Shown one piece after another: positions 17,006-26,312 of a stretch of DNA of 64,000 nt. The stretch comes from Pseudobutyrivibrio xylanivorans DSM 14809 (GTDB taxonomy: Bacteria; Bacillota; Clostridia; Lachnospirales; Lachnospiraceae): positions 62,001-126,000 of the forward strand of contig NZ_FQYQ01000004.1 of assembly GCF_900141825.1 (NCBI RefSeq), written 5' to 3'. The position numbers and the translations under genes are program-made. Each line of letters opens with the position of its first letter. The first letter of the stretch is position 1. Below the pieces are notes generated by a model that saw nothing but the letters and a program-made list of their open reading frames with translations, had not been told where the DNA came from and made no database searches.

Positions 17006-18100
17006 ATGGGGAAAATAATTAGACAAGGAGCAGTAGAAACATTATATGAAATGCCACTAAAGGTTAATTGGGGCATAACAACAATGTGTAACTATGCTTG
17101 CGAGTATTGTTATGGACAAAACCCAATAGATAAGAATAAATTTACTACTAGGGAACAATTGAAAAAAGCAGTTGAGCACATTGCAAAAAGCAATAGGACT
17201 AAATATGAATTTACATTAGTAGGAGGAGAGCCGACTGTTCATCCGGAATTTTGGTATTTGATGGATGAGTTGTATAGTCAATTGGGAGAACGAATAGAGA
17301 GTGTATTTATAATTACGAATGGATCTAAATCTAGTGAGTGGTTTAGCAACTTAAAAAAGTATTTAGACAAAATGCATATTAGAGTAGTCATTTCTATTCA
17401 TTTACAATATGCAAAATTTGAACATATCGAAAAGATTATTAAGGATTTGTCGGGAGATATTGGTATTACATTAAATTTAATGCTAGAGATTGATAGGTTT
17501 GAAGATGTTAAAACATTCTTCTATAAAGCATTAGAGTTAAGAAAATTATATTCGTTTAATTTGTCAATAAATCTTTTGAGAGAAGCACCAAATTTCGATG
17601 CTGTTGATAGTAGGTACACCAATGAGATTCTTGAGTGGAGAGATGACGCTAGTAAAATTTTTAGAAAAGTTGTGGATGACGAGAGTAAAAAGCTACCAAT
17701 AGCGTATGATAGGGCTACCTTTACAATATTTGAAGAAATCGAGAATCTCGATAGTACAACATTTAATACTGATTATGATCGTAATAAATGGTTGATTGAA
17801 GGAAAACTAAATTGCAAAGGAATGAAATGTATTTCTGGAGCATCTATATTAAAAATTGGCCCAAATGGTGAATGTAAAGGTATGGTTTGTACAGCGACAA
17901 AAAAACAATCAAATATCTTTGAATGTAATCCATTTTTGGAAGAAGATTGGATTCATATTGTTGAATGTCCTTACCGAAATTGTGGATGTAATGTAAATCA
18001 TATTATTCCGAAATTTGAAAGTGAAATTGAAGCTGAATTGTTTTTAGAAATTGTGAGAAGCAAACAAGAGAAGATGCTAGATGCCAATAAAAAAAATTAA
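17006..18100 (+). CDS. Radical SAM protein with Cys-rich C-terminus
   Basis: 364 residues. The [4Fe-4S]-SAM motif is C28-x3-C32-x2-C35 (CNYACEYC), followed by a VGGEPTVHPEF loop for SAM binding. The last ~100 residues hold about nine cysteines (CKGMKC, GECKGMVC, ECPYRNCGC), a SPASM/Twitch-like pattern that would hold extra clusters, as in enzymes that modify peptides or proteins. No precursor peptide gene is evident in the next 350 bp. Composition is AT-rich. The nearest genes downstream encode exported proteins, but a separate promoter and a 350-bp gap argue against one operon. The substrate is unknown. Confidence 0.82.
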   Translation: MGKIIRQGAVETLYEMPLKVNWGITTMCNYACEYCYGQNPIDKNKFTTREQLKKAVEHIAKSNRTKYEFTLVGGEPTVHPEFWYLMDELYSQLGERIESVFIITNGSKSSEWFSNLKKYLDKMHIRVVISIHLQYAKFEHIEKIIKDLSGDIGITLNLMLEIDRFEDVKTFFYKALELRKLYSFNLSINLLREAPNFDAVDSRYTNEILEWRDDASKIFRKVVDDESKKLPIAYDRATFTIFEEIENLDSTTFNTDYDRNKWLIEGKLNCKGMKCISGASILKIGPNGECKGMVCTATKKQSNIFECNPFLEEDWIHIVECPYRNCGCNVNHIIPKFESEIEAELFLEIVRSKQEKMLDANKKN

Positions 18101-18190
18101 CAGATTTTACTAAATATTGAACTTATTTATAGTTAAAATATATCATCGCAGCTTGATAAATGAATAAAGATAGGGCGCCATAAAACTCCT

Positions 18191-18202
18191 TGAAACGTTT
18201 CC
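18191..18202. promoter_or_regulatory. Palindrome resembling a LacI/GalR-family operator
   Basis: TGAAACGTTTCC differs by one base from the perfect palindrome TGAAACGTTTCA. It lies in the 349-bp spacer 18101-18449, about 120 bp upstream of the conserved promoter element at 18301. The rest of that spacer has no recognised gene. Confidence 0.35.
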
Positions 18203-18300
18203 CAGAAAACAGAACAAAGTTTTCTCGCAAAATGCCAAAAATAGCTACGTCGTTTTTGTGAACTGTTACAAAAGATTAAAAGTAATGAAAAAATTAACAG

Positions 18301-18328
18301 TTTTTTAACAGATAGGGTTTATTATAAT
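18301..18328 (+). promoter_or_regulatory. Promoter element shared with the exported-protein gene at 44924
   Basis: TTTTTTAACAGATAGGG followed by TATAAT at 18323. The same block with one change (TTTTTTAACACATAGGG) and TATAAT lies at 44852. The gap between block and TATAAT is 3 bp longer here. Downstream, CTCAC at about 18332 and GTGAG at about 18361 can form a hairpin in the leader. Confidence 0.55.
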
Positions 18329-18449
18329 CACACTCACACCGATATAGATACTATAAGGGGGTGAGTCGCGCGGAACAAGAACGCAAAGATTTAAAACTTA
18401 ATATTGTAAGAATGGAGAATGAACACAGAAGAATTTGGAGGGCTTAGTC

Positions 18450-18971
18450 GTGTCAGATACAAACAGCAAGGGAAGTAACGGTTTAAAAATTGCGATAGCA
18501 GTTGGCGTAGTTGTTATAGTAGCTTTGTTGGGAGTAGTAATATTCCTATTAGTAGGAAAAGACAAGGAAGAGCCTGAAAGAAGAAATGTGGTCGTTACTC
18601 AAGACAATGTCGATGAAGTTGTCGAAGAAATGGACAATCAAGAGTATATTGAACCAGGATATTATGAGGCATCAATGAACACAACATGGACGTTTGCTAC
18701 GGGTTCTGACGTATCAGAAGATGCATATGTTGCAAATGTTGAAGGAAACACCAATGATGTGTATTTTGATGTTGTCTTGGCAGAGGACGAAGATCAGGTG
18801 ATATATAAGTCTCCAGTACTCCCAAGGGGTAGCGAACTAGAAAATATTGCACTTGACACTCCATTAGATGCGGGAACGTATAATTGTGTTTGTATTTATC
18901 ATCTTATTGATGAGGAGCAAAAAACAGTAAGTACGGTCCGCGTAGGTATCACTATAGTAGTGAACCAATAA
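18450..18971 (+). CDS. Membrane-anchored extracellular protein of unknown function
   Basis: 173 residues with a short cytoplasmic N-terminus, one membrane segment (IAVGVVVIVALLGVVIFLLV, about 15-34) and an acidic linker. The outer ~100-residue domain looks like a beta-sandwich (VYFDVVLAEDEDQVIYKSP ... LDAGTYNCVCIYHLID). The start is GTG at 18450, with GGAGGG 7 bases upstream; a TTG 15 bp earlier lies inside the ribosome site. It is followed after 87 bp by a gene for a secreted protein, and the two probably share the promoter at 18301. Not recognised beyond a resemblance to uncharacterised Lachnospiraceae surface proteins. Confidence 0.75.
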   Translation: MSDTNSKGSNGLKIAIAVGVVVIVALLGVVIFLLVGKDKEEPERRNVVVTQDNVDEVVEEMDNQEYIEPGYYEASMNTTWTFATGSDVSEDAYVANVEGNTNDVYFDVVLAEDEDQVIYKSPVLPRGSELENIALDTPLDAGTYNCVCIYHLIDEEQKTVSTVRVGITIVVNQ

Positions 18972-19058
18972 GCTTGAAAATTTAATATTGGGGAACGTAT
19001 TAACAAGCACCTCGACATGGATGGCGAGGGAAGGTTATGTTTTCAAGGAGGAAACTTT

Positions 19059-20144
19059 ATGAAGTTAAAAAGAATTTTAGCAGTTGCAATGGCAACAACT
19101 ATGGTTATGGCAATGTCTATTACAGCATTAGCAGAAGATACAGCACCTGCTACCGAAGGTGCAGCATCTGGAGCTGGCGCATCAGAGGGACATGTTGAGC
19201 AGAAGCATCCTAATGTTGTATTGCCTACTACAGGAGATACAAGTACTTTTGCATACACTATGGATCCAGAACGTCTTATTTCGACAACATCTGCTGCTAA
19301 ACATGCAAATTCAGAGTATCCAGCAGCTGCTAGTGATACGGGTGTTTATTTTAATAATGGACCAAAAGCTGCATCAGGAGCTGATGCTGCCATTACTGTA
19401 TATGCAAATAAAAGTAAGGATTTAACAGTTACAAATAAAAGTAGTTTTGATATTGATTTAACTGTTACAGCAGAAGCTGAGGCAAGTACAGGTGGAAAAG
19501 ATATTCCATTGGTAGAAAAGACTGCTATTGGTACTGCTACAGCAGCAGCTTTAAATCTTGGTCTTATCATTGACACAGGAGTTGAAGCTACAACATCTAC
19601 TACTGATATTTTGTCGGATGCACCTGTAACTAAGAAAATCACTTTGGCAGGTAATGCTGATAACTATTTCATCACTGTAGAGAGTGGCGAATATGTTTAT
19701 AGAGCAAGAACATATGATGAGTATAAGGCATTAGACGAAAATGGTTCTAAAACTGAAGACGATTATGAAGATACATGGAAGAGTATGACATTTGCTGTAG
19801 AGGGTAGTGCTACATCTGGAAAGGCTATTGCAGATGGTACAACAGCACCTACACTTAAAGTTACATGGTCATGGGTTGATCCAACAGCAGGTCCTAGTAT
19901 AACAACAAAGACTGCTACAGCTAAAGCAGGAGTAAATACAGATATTGCATTTAGTGGTGTAATCGCAGATATTTCCGACATTAAGCTTGATACAACATCA
20001 GTAAAATCTAAGACTACCATTACAGATGGAAAAATTACAGTATTGTCGTCATGGACTGACAAATGGACTTCTGGACAAAAGAGAGTACTCACTGTAGAAT
20101 TTGTTGGTGGAAAAACAGATACAGTTGAAATCACAAAGGAATAG
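19059..20144 (+). CDS. Secreted protein related to the product at 44924
   Basis: 361 residues. A clear signal peptide (MKLKRILAVAMATTMVMAM, cleavage after ALA near residue 25) precedes a low-complexity Ala/Thr/Glu linker and a beta-rich body. The segment VVLPTTGDTSTFAYTMDPE, then RLI, a TSAAKH stretch, a short F-x-N strand and LTVTNKSSFDIDLTVTAEA match the order of motifs in the protein at 44924, so the two are paralogues. Composition (Thr, Ala, Asp, Lys; no Cys in the body) suits a wall-associated or fibre-forming protein; no LPXTG sorting signal is seen. AAGGAGG precedes the ATG at 19059. The function is unknown. Confidence 0.8.
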   Translation: MKLKRILAVAMATTMVMAMSITALAEDTAPATEGAASGAGASEGHVEQKHPNVVLPTTGDTSTFAYTMDPERLISTTSAAKHANSEYPAAASDTGVYFNNGPKAASGADAAITVYANKSKDLTVTNKSSFDIDLTVTAEAEASTGGKDIPLVEKTAIGTATAAALNLGLIIDTGVEATTSTTDILSDAPVTKKITLAGNADNYFITVESGEYVYRARTYDEYKALDENGSKTEDDYEDTWKSMTFAVEGSATSGKAIADGTTAPTLKVTWSWVDPTAGPSITTKTATAKAGVNTDIAFSGVIADISDIKLDTTSVKSKTTITDGKITVLSSWTDKWTSGQKRVLTVEFVGGKTDTVEITKE

Positions 20145-20183
20145 TTATACAAGAATGACGGAAAAAGCGTAGTAATATTATGG

Positions 20184-20216
20184 CGGAGTCGACGGTATAG
20201 TCGGCTCCGTTTTGTT
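20184..20216 (+). terminator. Intrinsic terminator of the secreted-protein operon
   Basis: CGGAGTCGAC-GGTATA-GTCGGCTCCG with one G-T pair, followed by TTTTGTT. Confidence 0.75.
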
Positions 20217-20272
20217 AATTAAAAAGAAAAATAGATGCATAGATATTAATAACTTTATTGTGGGGGTGACAT

Positions 20273-23200
20273 ATGACTTTTTATGCAGCGGCTTCAAGAG
20301 ATGAGGTGAATGTGAGAGCTTCTTCATCAGGAGGCGTTTTTTTTGAATTGAGTAAAGAAATATTAAATCGAGAAGGAGTTATTTATGGGGCGGCACAACT
20401 CACACCTACAAAGGTGATACATGAACGAGCAGTATCATTGGATGAGATAAAAAGATTTAGAAAGTCAAAGTATATTAGAAGCAAAATCACATCATATGCA
20501 CCTATAGAAAATGATTTAAAAAATGGTAAATGGGTACTTTTTTCTGGTACAGGTTGTCAAATAAATGGCTTGTATGAATATTTAAATGGAAAGACATATG
20601 ATGAGCGTTTGTTAACTGTTGAAGTTGTATGTCATGGCGTACCTACTACTAAGGCGTTAATAAAATATCTTGAATTATGTGAAAAAAAACACAATTCAAA
20701 AATAGTATCTATAGACTATAGGGATAAACAGTTCGGTTGGGAAAATAATGCAATTTGCGAAACATATGAGAACGGTGAACAAGATGTTTGTATTAGTAAA
20801 AATCATATACTTCATAGATTATACCTTAAGGGTATTAATATGGAAAGAGGATGCGGATATTGCAAGTTTGCAAGATTGCCAAGAATTGCAGATATTACAT
20901 TAGCCGATTTTTGGACGAATAAGGGGGATTTTATTCCTACAGGAAGAGAGTTAGGAATCTCTTTAGTAGTTGCCTCATCTAGTAAAGGAGAAAAATTTAT
21001 TGAGATAATTAAAAATTCGCTTTATATAAAAAAGGTACAGAAGGAGGAGGCAGAATTAAGTTGTAGACATTTGACAAACTCTCCACGTTTACACTGTAGT
21101 CAAAAAGCTTTTGATCAACTCATGGACTATGTAGATTTTTCAAAGGCTTCGGAATTATGTTCTAGGTTTGGAATAGTATGTACGACATCGGAACTGTGCA
21201 TAATGCATGATGTAAATATTATACAAATTGCTGAAAAATTATACAGAAATGGACAAGAAATAATTTACATAGTAGATAAAGATAATTGTGTAAAAGGAAT
21301 TGTGACATTGGGAGCATTTATAAATGCGAATGTCAATGATAAATCTATTGTTAATTCAGAGTTTAAAAAATTCAGCATCAGTGAGAAAGAATTAATTTTG
21401 AAAATAGAAGAGGTTTTCAAATCAAATAAAAAAATATTAAGAATTCCGATAACGGATGATGAAGGTAGAATCATTTTTGAAGTAAGGAGAAATAACATAG
21501 AGGTTGATAATAATGATGCAAGGAGATGGATACTTCCTTTCATCATAATGAAGTTCAACCATATCAAAATGTTTTATTTTAGACGTCCTGATATAAAAAA
21601 AGATTTTCCTTACACTGATGCTCAGAAAAAGAGAATACATGAGCACTTATCATTTCCAGTGATGACTTCTGATATTGATAGTTATTCGTATATTTTAAAA
21701 GATATTTTGAACAAGCGTTATTCAAATGAATATTTAGAGGATTTGATGAACGTATCAGCAATAGTAAAAATTGGGAATCGATATTGTCATATGGATGAAT
21801 GTAATAGGCTGATAAATATCGTTAATGGACAAAGAGTAGTATGTAATCAACCTGATTGTTTTGGCTATTCTGTCCATATATATGGAAGGTGTGGGGTATT
21901 TGGATATGCAGTAGAAGATTCTGAAAATATGCCATCACAGCTACAGAAGATACTAAAAGATAGAGGTGTTAGAGTTGTAAATCATGGAACTTGGGGAGCA
22001 GAGGATAAGTTCATTTTTGAGAATCTATATGAAGACATATTAGATGGAACGATTAGTGGAAATGATATGGTACTTCTATATATGGGAGATATTCCATTTT
22101 TTGATATTGCAGAAAAGCTTGGGATATATTCTGATGACACTACAATGGCGTTTCATGAGGCTTTAGAAGGTGGTAATGTAGATTTTTACGATATCCCTGG
22201 ACATATGAATGCTGAAGGGTATTCAGTGATCGCTAATTATATATATAAAACTCTAGAAAGTGATTTCGATGTGCAATGCCTTAAGGTAGGTAAGGTATTA
22301 AAGAAGGGTGAGGAATCACAGCATAAGAAGCTGATAAGCGTAAATTTAGAGGAGGTTAATGCATATATTTCATCGTATTCTAAAATACTCCCAGTAAGAC
22401 AACTAAAAGGGAAAAAGGTGGGCGCAGTTGTAATGAACTGCAATCCATTTACAAAAGGACATAGGTATCTGATTGAAAATGCTGCCGCAAGAGAGGATTA
22501 TTTAATTGTATTTGTTGTAGAAGAAGATAGATCAGAGTTTTCGTTTGCTGATAGATTCGAAATGGTTAAACTAGGAACAAAAGACTTGGAAAATGTGTTT
22601 GTAATACCAAGTGGAAAATACGTCCTTTCTACGTACACAATGCCAGAATACTTTTTCAAGTCTCAAGAAAAAGCAAAGGTTATTGATATGTCAAAAGATC
22701 TTGAGATATTTGGAGACTATATTGCGCCAGCATTTAATATTTCTAGACGATATGTTGGAGAGGAACCACTTGATTATATAACAAATACATATAACAAAGA
22801 ACAAAAGAGATATCTTGAAGAAAAAGGAATAGAAGTAATAGAAATAAAAAGACTAAATGTAGATGGAGCAGTTATATCTGCATCAGCAGTACGGAAAATG
22901 ATTGAGAATAAAGATGTTGTAGGACTCAAGTTGTTTCTGCCTAAATCGACTATGGAGTATATCGAAAGGAATAATCCAAAAATTAGAAAGAATAGAACAG
23001 AGAGAGTATTTGGAAATAATAATACACTCATTTGCAACGGAACAAATTTAGAAGGATGTACAATTAACTGGAGAGGAAAAGACTCTACTGTGGAGATAGG
23101 ATGTGATTTTTCGGCATTTGGTTTAACTATAGATGTTTATTCAGGAGTACATATCAGCATAGGAGATCGGGCTGAAATTCATAATGCAAAGTGGAGGTTT

Positions 23201-23686
23201 GCTGATAAGGCAACCTGTTTTATTGGAGATGATTTTTCTTGGGGCCATGATATTGATGAGGTAGATTGGGGTGATGGCTCGGAGATGTATGTAGGAGCAA
23301 ATGGGAAGGTAATTATAGGCAATACAACACATTTCAATAAAACGGATTTATTAGTAGTCTATAAAGATTCTATGATACGTGTAGGGGAAAACGTTTTGTT
23401 TGCTCGGCATGTAACAATTAGAACAGGTGATGGGCATAAGATTTTTGACAAGGAGTCAGGTAAACAGATTAATGAAACAGCTGGAATTATTGAAATAGGA
23501 AACCATGTTTGGCTGTCTGAGCATGTTAAGATATTAGGGACGACAAACATAGGTGAAGGTAGTGTTATTGGAGCTAATAGTCTTATAAAAGGGGATGTTC
23601 CTGATCATTGTATATATGCAGGTATTGCTGGCAATGCACGTGTGATAAGGGAAAATATTGAATGGAGAAGGCATAGTGATGAGTGA
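20273..23686 (+). CDS. Five-part fusion: F420-hydrogenase-beta-like, CBS-like, SGNH-like, citrate-lyase-ligase-like and hexapeptide acyltransferase
   Basis: 1137 residues. About 1-290 match the FrhB/FpoF beta-subunit family found beside pyruvyl transferases (ASSSGGVFFELSKEIL, SGTGCQI, VVCHGVP, GYCKFARLPRIADITLADFW), but the usual N-terminal ferredoxin is absent. About 298-420 resemble paired CBS domains (IIYIVDKDNCVKGIVTLG). About 520-660 resemble an SGNH hydrolase, with DIPGHMNAEGYSVIANYI as its last block. About 710-895 match the nucleotidyltransferase part of citrate lyase ligase (VVMNCNPFTKGHRYLIE; ISASAVRKM). From about 920 to the end there is a left-handed beta-helix with hexapeptide repeats and the usual GANSLIKGDVPDHCIYAG ending. 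It is the first gene of the glycan locus. Each part has a known family; their union in one chain is unusual and its reaction cannot be stated. Confidence 0.8.
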   Translation: MTFYAAASRDEVNVRASSSGGVFFELSKEILNREGVIYGAAQLTPTKVIHERAVSLDEIKRFRKSKYIRSKITSYAPIENDLKNGKWVLFSGTGCQINGLYEYLNGKTYDERLLTVEVVCHGVPTTKALIKYLELCEKKHNSKIVSIDYRDKQFGWENNAICETYENGEQDVCISKNHILHRLYLKGINMERGCGYCKFARLPRIADITLADFWTNKGDFIPTGRELGISLVVASSSKGEKFIEIIKNSLYIKKVQKEEAELSCRHLTNSPRLHCSQKAFDQLMDYVDFSKASELCSRFGIVCTTSELCIMHDVNIIQIAEKLYRNGQEIIYIVDKDNCVKGIVTLGAFINANVNDKSIVNSEFKKFSISEKELILKIEEVFKSNKKILRIPITDDEGRIIFEVRRNNIEVDNNDARRWILPFIIMKFNHIKMFYFRRPDIKKDFPYTDAQKKRIHEHLSFPVMTSDIDSYSYILKDILNKRYSNEYLEDLMNVSAIVKIGNRYCHMDECNRLINIVNGQRVVCNQPDCFGYSVHIYGRCGVFGYAVEDSENMPSQLQKILKDRGVRVVNHGTWGAEDKFIFENLYEDILDGTISGNDMVLLYMGDIPFFDIAEKLGIYSDDTTMAFHEALEGGNVDFYDIPGHMNAEGYSVIANYIYKTLESDFDVQCLKVGKVLKKGEESQHKKLISVNLEEVNAYISSYSKILPVRQLKGKKVGAVVMNCNPFTKGHRYLIENAAAREDYLIVFVVEEDRSEFSFADRFEMVKLGTKDLENVFVIPSGKYVLSTYTMPEYFFKSQEKAKVIDMSKDLEIFGDYIAPAFNISRRYVGEEPLDYITNTYNKEQKRYLEEKGIEVIEIKRLNVDGAVISASAVRKMIENKDVVGLKLFLPKSTMEYIERNNPKIRKNRTERVFGNNNTLICNGTNLEGCTINWRGKDSTVEIGCDFSAFGLTIDVYSGVHISIGDRAEIHNAKWRFADKATCFIGDDFSWGHDIDEVDWGDGSEMYVGANGKVIIGNTTHFNKTDLLVVYKDSMIRVGENVLFARHVTIRTGDGHKIFDKESGKQINETAGIIEIGNHVWLSEHVKILGTTNIGEGSVIGANSLIKGDVPDHCIYAGIAGNARVIRENIEWRRHSDE

Positions 23687-24764
23687 ATGTTTACATTTTT
23701 TAGACGGAATAGCCATAGATGAATATATATATTTTGCTTCATCTGACTTTAACGCTTTATTTAGATGGAATATTTCTAGTCATGAAACGGAATTTTTGTC
23801 TTTTTTTCCTGACGAAGAAGTGTTTGTACACAATATATATGGCCATGTTATTCGGCAAGGAGAGAATATTTTTTTTCTGCCTATTCATGGGAAAACAATT
23901 AGTGTTTATGATATACAAAATCATAAAATAGATAGTATTACATTTAGAGAAGGTGGTAATGAATCAATGCATATATCTTCGTATATACCACTCGAAGACA
24001 AGTATCTACTAATACCAGCATATCTAGAAAAAGACTTTTGGTTTCTTTATCCTGAAGAAAGGAGAGTTGAAAAGGCATCGCAAATAAGTAAGGAGATTTC
24101 GTGCCTTATTGAAGGTGAAGGTAGTGCGATTTGTAGATATCAAGGGGCCTGTACTTTCAAAGGAGAAATATTGATATCTGTTGTAAATCAGGAGTACTTC
24201 CTTGCTATTAATATCGTAAGCGAGAAAGCCAGAAAGATACCTATTAATTCGTTTAAGACAAATAATATGTACGCAGGAAGTGATAATTTATGGTTAGTTT
24301 CTTCTGATGGACGAGAAATTGTTAAATGGTATAGTGAAGAGAATTATGAAAGAACTACATTTAACGATGTAGAAGACAAGGCTTTTTTTACGGTTACACC
24401 TTATATTGACACGTTTTTACTTCTTCCCTGGAGGGGAAACGAAGTAAAGAAATACGACAAAGAAGAAGGTATTTGGAAGACATTCATAATATTAGATAAT
24501 AAGGAGGAAAAGAGAGCATTAGTAAAATATTGTGCTTGCGGTAATTATGAGAATTTTATATTTTTATATCCTTCTTCTTGTAATGAGTTGATTTGTATTA
24601 ATACGGATAATGATTATGTGGAAATGATGCAACTTCACCCAGGGGAAAACTTTGAGAATATGCTATATCAACTTCATTTTAACACAAACAACTGTATATA
24701 TGAATCAATGTTTGATGATGCTAAATTAACTTCCTTTTTAAAAATAATTTTGGATGAAGGGTAA
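23679..24764 (+). CDS. Predicted beta-propeller-like protein of the glycan locus
   Basis: 361 residues with repeated strands of the pattern hydrophobic-G-polar-hydrophobic and recurring Trp/Tyr-rich motifs (YFASSDFNALFRWNI, NIYGHVIRQGENIFFLP, YAGSDNLWLVSSDGREIVKW, DTFLLLPWRGNEVKKYD), suggesting a six- or seven-bladed propeller. No signal peptide. The start overlaps the previous stop by 8 bp (ATG at 23679), so it is translated with the fusion protein and may act as its partner. I know no characterised homologue. AT-rich like the rest of the locus. Confidence 0.6.
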   Translation: MSECLHFLDGIAIDEYIYFASSDFNALFRWNISSHETEFLSFFPDEEVFVHNIYGHVIRQGENIFFLPIHGKTISVYDIQNHKIDSITFREGGNESMHISSYIPLEDKYLLIPAYLEKDFWFLYPEERRVEKASQISKEISCLIEGEGSAICRYQGACTFKGEILISVVNQEYFLAINIVSEKARKIPINSFKTNNMYAGSDNLWLVSSDGREIVKWYSEENYERTTFNDVEDKAFFTVTPYIDTFLLLPWRGNEVKKYDKEEGIWKTFIILDNKEEKRALVKYCACGNYENFIFLYPSSCNELICINTDNDYVEMMQLHPGENFENMLYQLHFNTNNCIYESMFDDAKLTSFLKIILDEG

Positions 24765-24781
24765 GAGTGTGAGGGTAAACT

Positions 24782-26257
24782 ATGAATGTACTGATAACAG
24801 GAGGAACAGGAACAATTAGTTCTGGACTTGTGAGAGAATCTGTACGAAGAGGCTTTAATACTTATGCAATAACGAGGGGAAATCATTCTCATAAAAACAT
24901 AGAAGGCGCTACATATATTACAGGTAATGTATGGGATAGAGATAGCTATTTAGATGGAATAAAGAATATACATTTTGATGTAGTTGTTGAATGTTTGGTA
25001 TTTAATCCACTCCAGTTAGAGTATTCTTTGGCATCATTCTGTGACATATGTGATCAATATATTTTTATATCGACAGCAGTTTTGGAAATTCCATCGGATA
25101 ATAGTACGGTTTCCGAAGATTCCGCTCTAGACTATGGTGGACGAGAGTATGTGCGTAATAAAATTGCCTGCGAGGAATTATTGGCTACTTATTTTAAAAA
25201 GAAAAAGGAGAAATATACAATCGTACGTCCTTTTTTTACCTATGGTGCCTATCACATTAGGTATGGAGTAGATAGCTCTTATGATGAATATGCAAATATA
25301 TATAGAATTAAAAGCAAAAAACCGCTGATATGTTTTAAAACTTATAAGGTTCCCTTTGTAAATATTGAGGATTTTTCTAGAGGAGTGGTTTCTTTATTCA
25401 AAAATTCTTTAGCGTACGGAGAAGTTTTTCATATTGCAGAACAGGGAAAAGAAACCACATGGGAGGAAGTATATAAACTTGTGGCTAAGTCATTAGATAC
25501 AGATGCATATGTAATTCATTTACCAAAATTATTATTCCAAATGTTTGTACCTAGAAGGTATGAGGCGATTATAGGAGAAAGAGGAAGAAATTATTCTGTA
25601 ATTGATAATAAATTAAAAAAGGCAGTGCCAGGTTTTAGTCAGTTAATAAGTAATGAAATAGGAATTGCCAACACTGTAGGAAAAATAGTTGATGAATATA
25701 AGGCTAATGAATTACCTAGAGACGAGGAGTATCAGCTAGGCATAGAAGATGCGATTATTCACGCATATAACAGACAATTGATAACACAAGAAGAAAAGGA
25801 AATGGTGGAAAAATATTTTGAGAAAACTGATTCTTTTTTAGATGAAAAGAATGTAAAAAGGACAAAAAGTAAGTTACAAGAATTTTATGATGTTCTTATA
25901 AAATGGATTGGGCTTAAACAAAAGAAACAAGAGATAGGAGAATTTTTAAAACATAATGGATTTGATACTGTAGCGATATATGGAATGAAAGAACTTGGTA
26001 AGACACTTTACAATGATTTAAAGCTATGTGGAATGACGATACCTTATTGTATAGATGCTAGAGTAGATGATGTTTGTAAAGACGTAGCAACGACAGTTAT
26101 TACACCTGATGAATATTCAGATGCCTGTGATGTGGACGTTGTAATAGTGACAGCTATTCATTACTATGAGGATATTTTTTTACAATTGTGGAAGAAAAAA
26201 AAAGATATACCTATTTTGTCATTAGAATTCATAATTGATGAAATGCTAATGAGGTAA
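24782..26257 (+). CDS. NAD-dependent epimerase/dehydratase with C-terminal Rossmann-like module
   Basis: 491 residues. About 1-300 form a short-chain nucleotide-sugar epimerase/dehydratase (VLITGGTGTISSG nucleotide loop; RPFFTYGAYH region). The classical Tyr-x3-Lys seems to be in YVRNKIACEE. A helical linker (about 300-395) leads to a second Rossmann-like module (TVAIYGMKELGKTLYNDL ... VVIVTAIHYYEDI) that recurs in six neighbours. The first domain would alter a sugar nucleotide; the second may bind a nucleotide or NAD. GAGGGTAAACT precedes the ATG. Confidence 0.8.
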   Translation: MNVLITGGTGTISSGLVRESVRRGFNTYAITRGNHSHKNIEGATYITGNVWDRDSYLDGIKNIHFDVVVECLVFNPLQLEYSLASFCDICDQYIFISTAVLEIPSDNSTVSEDSALDYGGREYVRNKIACEELLATYFKKKKEKYTIVRPFFTYGAYHIRYGVDSSYDEYANIYRIKSKKPLICFKTYKVPFVNIEDFSRGVVSLFKNSLAYGEVFHIAEQGKETTWEEVYKLVAKSLDTDAYVIHLPKLLFQMFVPRRYEAIIGERGRNYSVIDNKLKKAVPGFSQLISNEIGIANTVGKIVDEYKANELPRDEEYQLGIEDAIIHAYNRQLITQEEKEMVEKYFEKTDSFLDEKNVKRTKSKLQEFYDVLIKWIGLKQKKQEIGEFLKHNGFDTVAIYGMKELGKTLYNDLKLCGMTIPYCIDARVDDVCKDVATTVITPDEYSDACDVDVVIVTAIHYYEDIFLQLWKKKKDIPILSLEFIIDEMLMR

Positions 26258-26312
26258 CTTACCATTGAAACAAATACTAGACAAGATGTTTGTTTAATAA
26301 AGAGGAATGACA

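Noticed and set aside
18360-18400. Cyclic-di-GMP (GEMM) riboswitch, because of ACGCAAAG
   Set aside because: The rest of the aptamer (the GGGCAAACC side and the tetraloop receptor helix) is missing; only the 8-base match remains.
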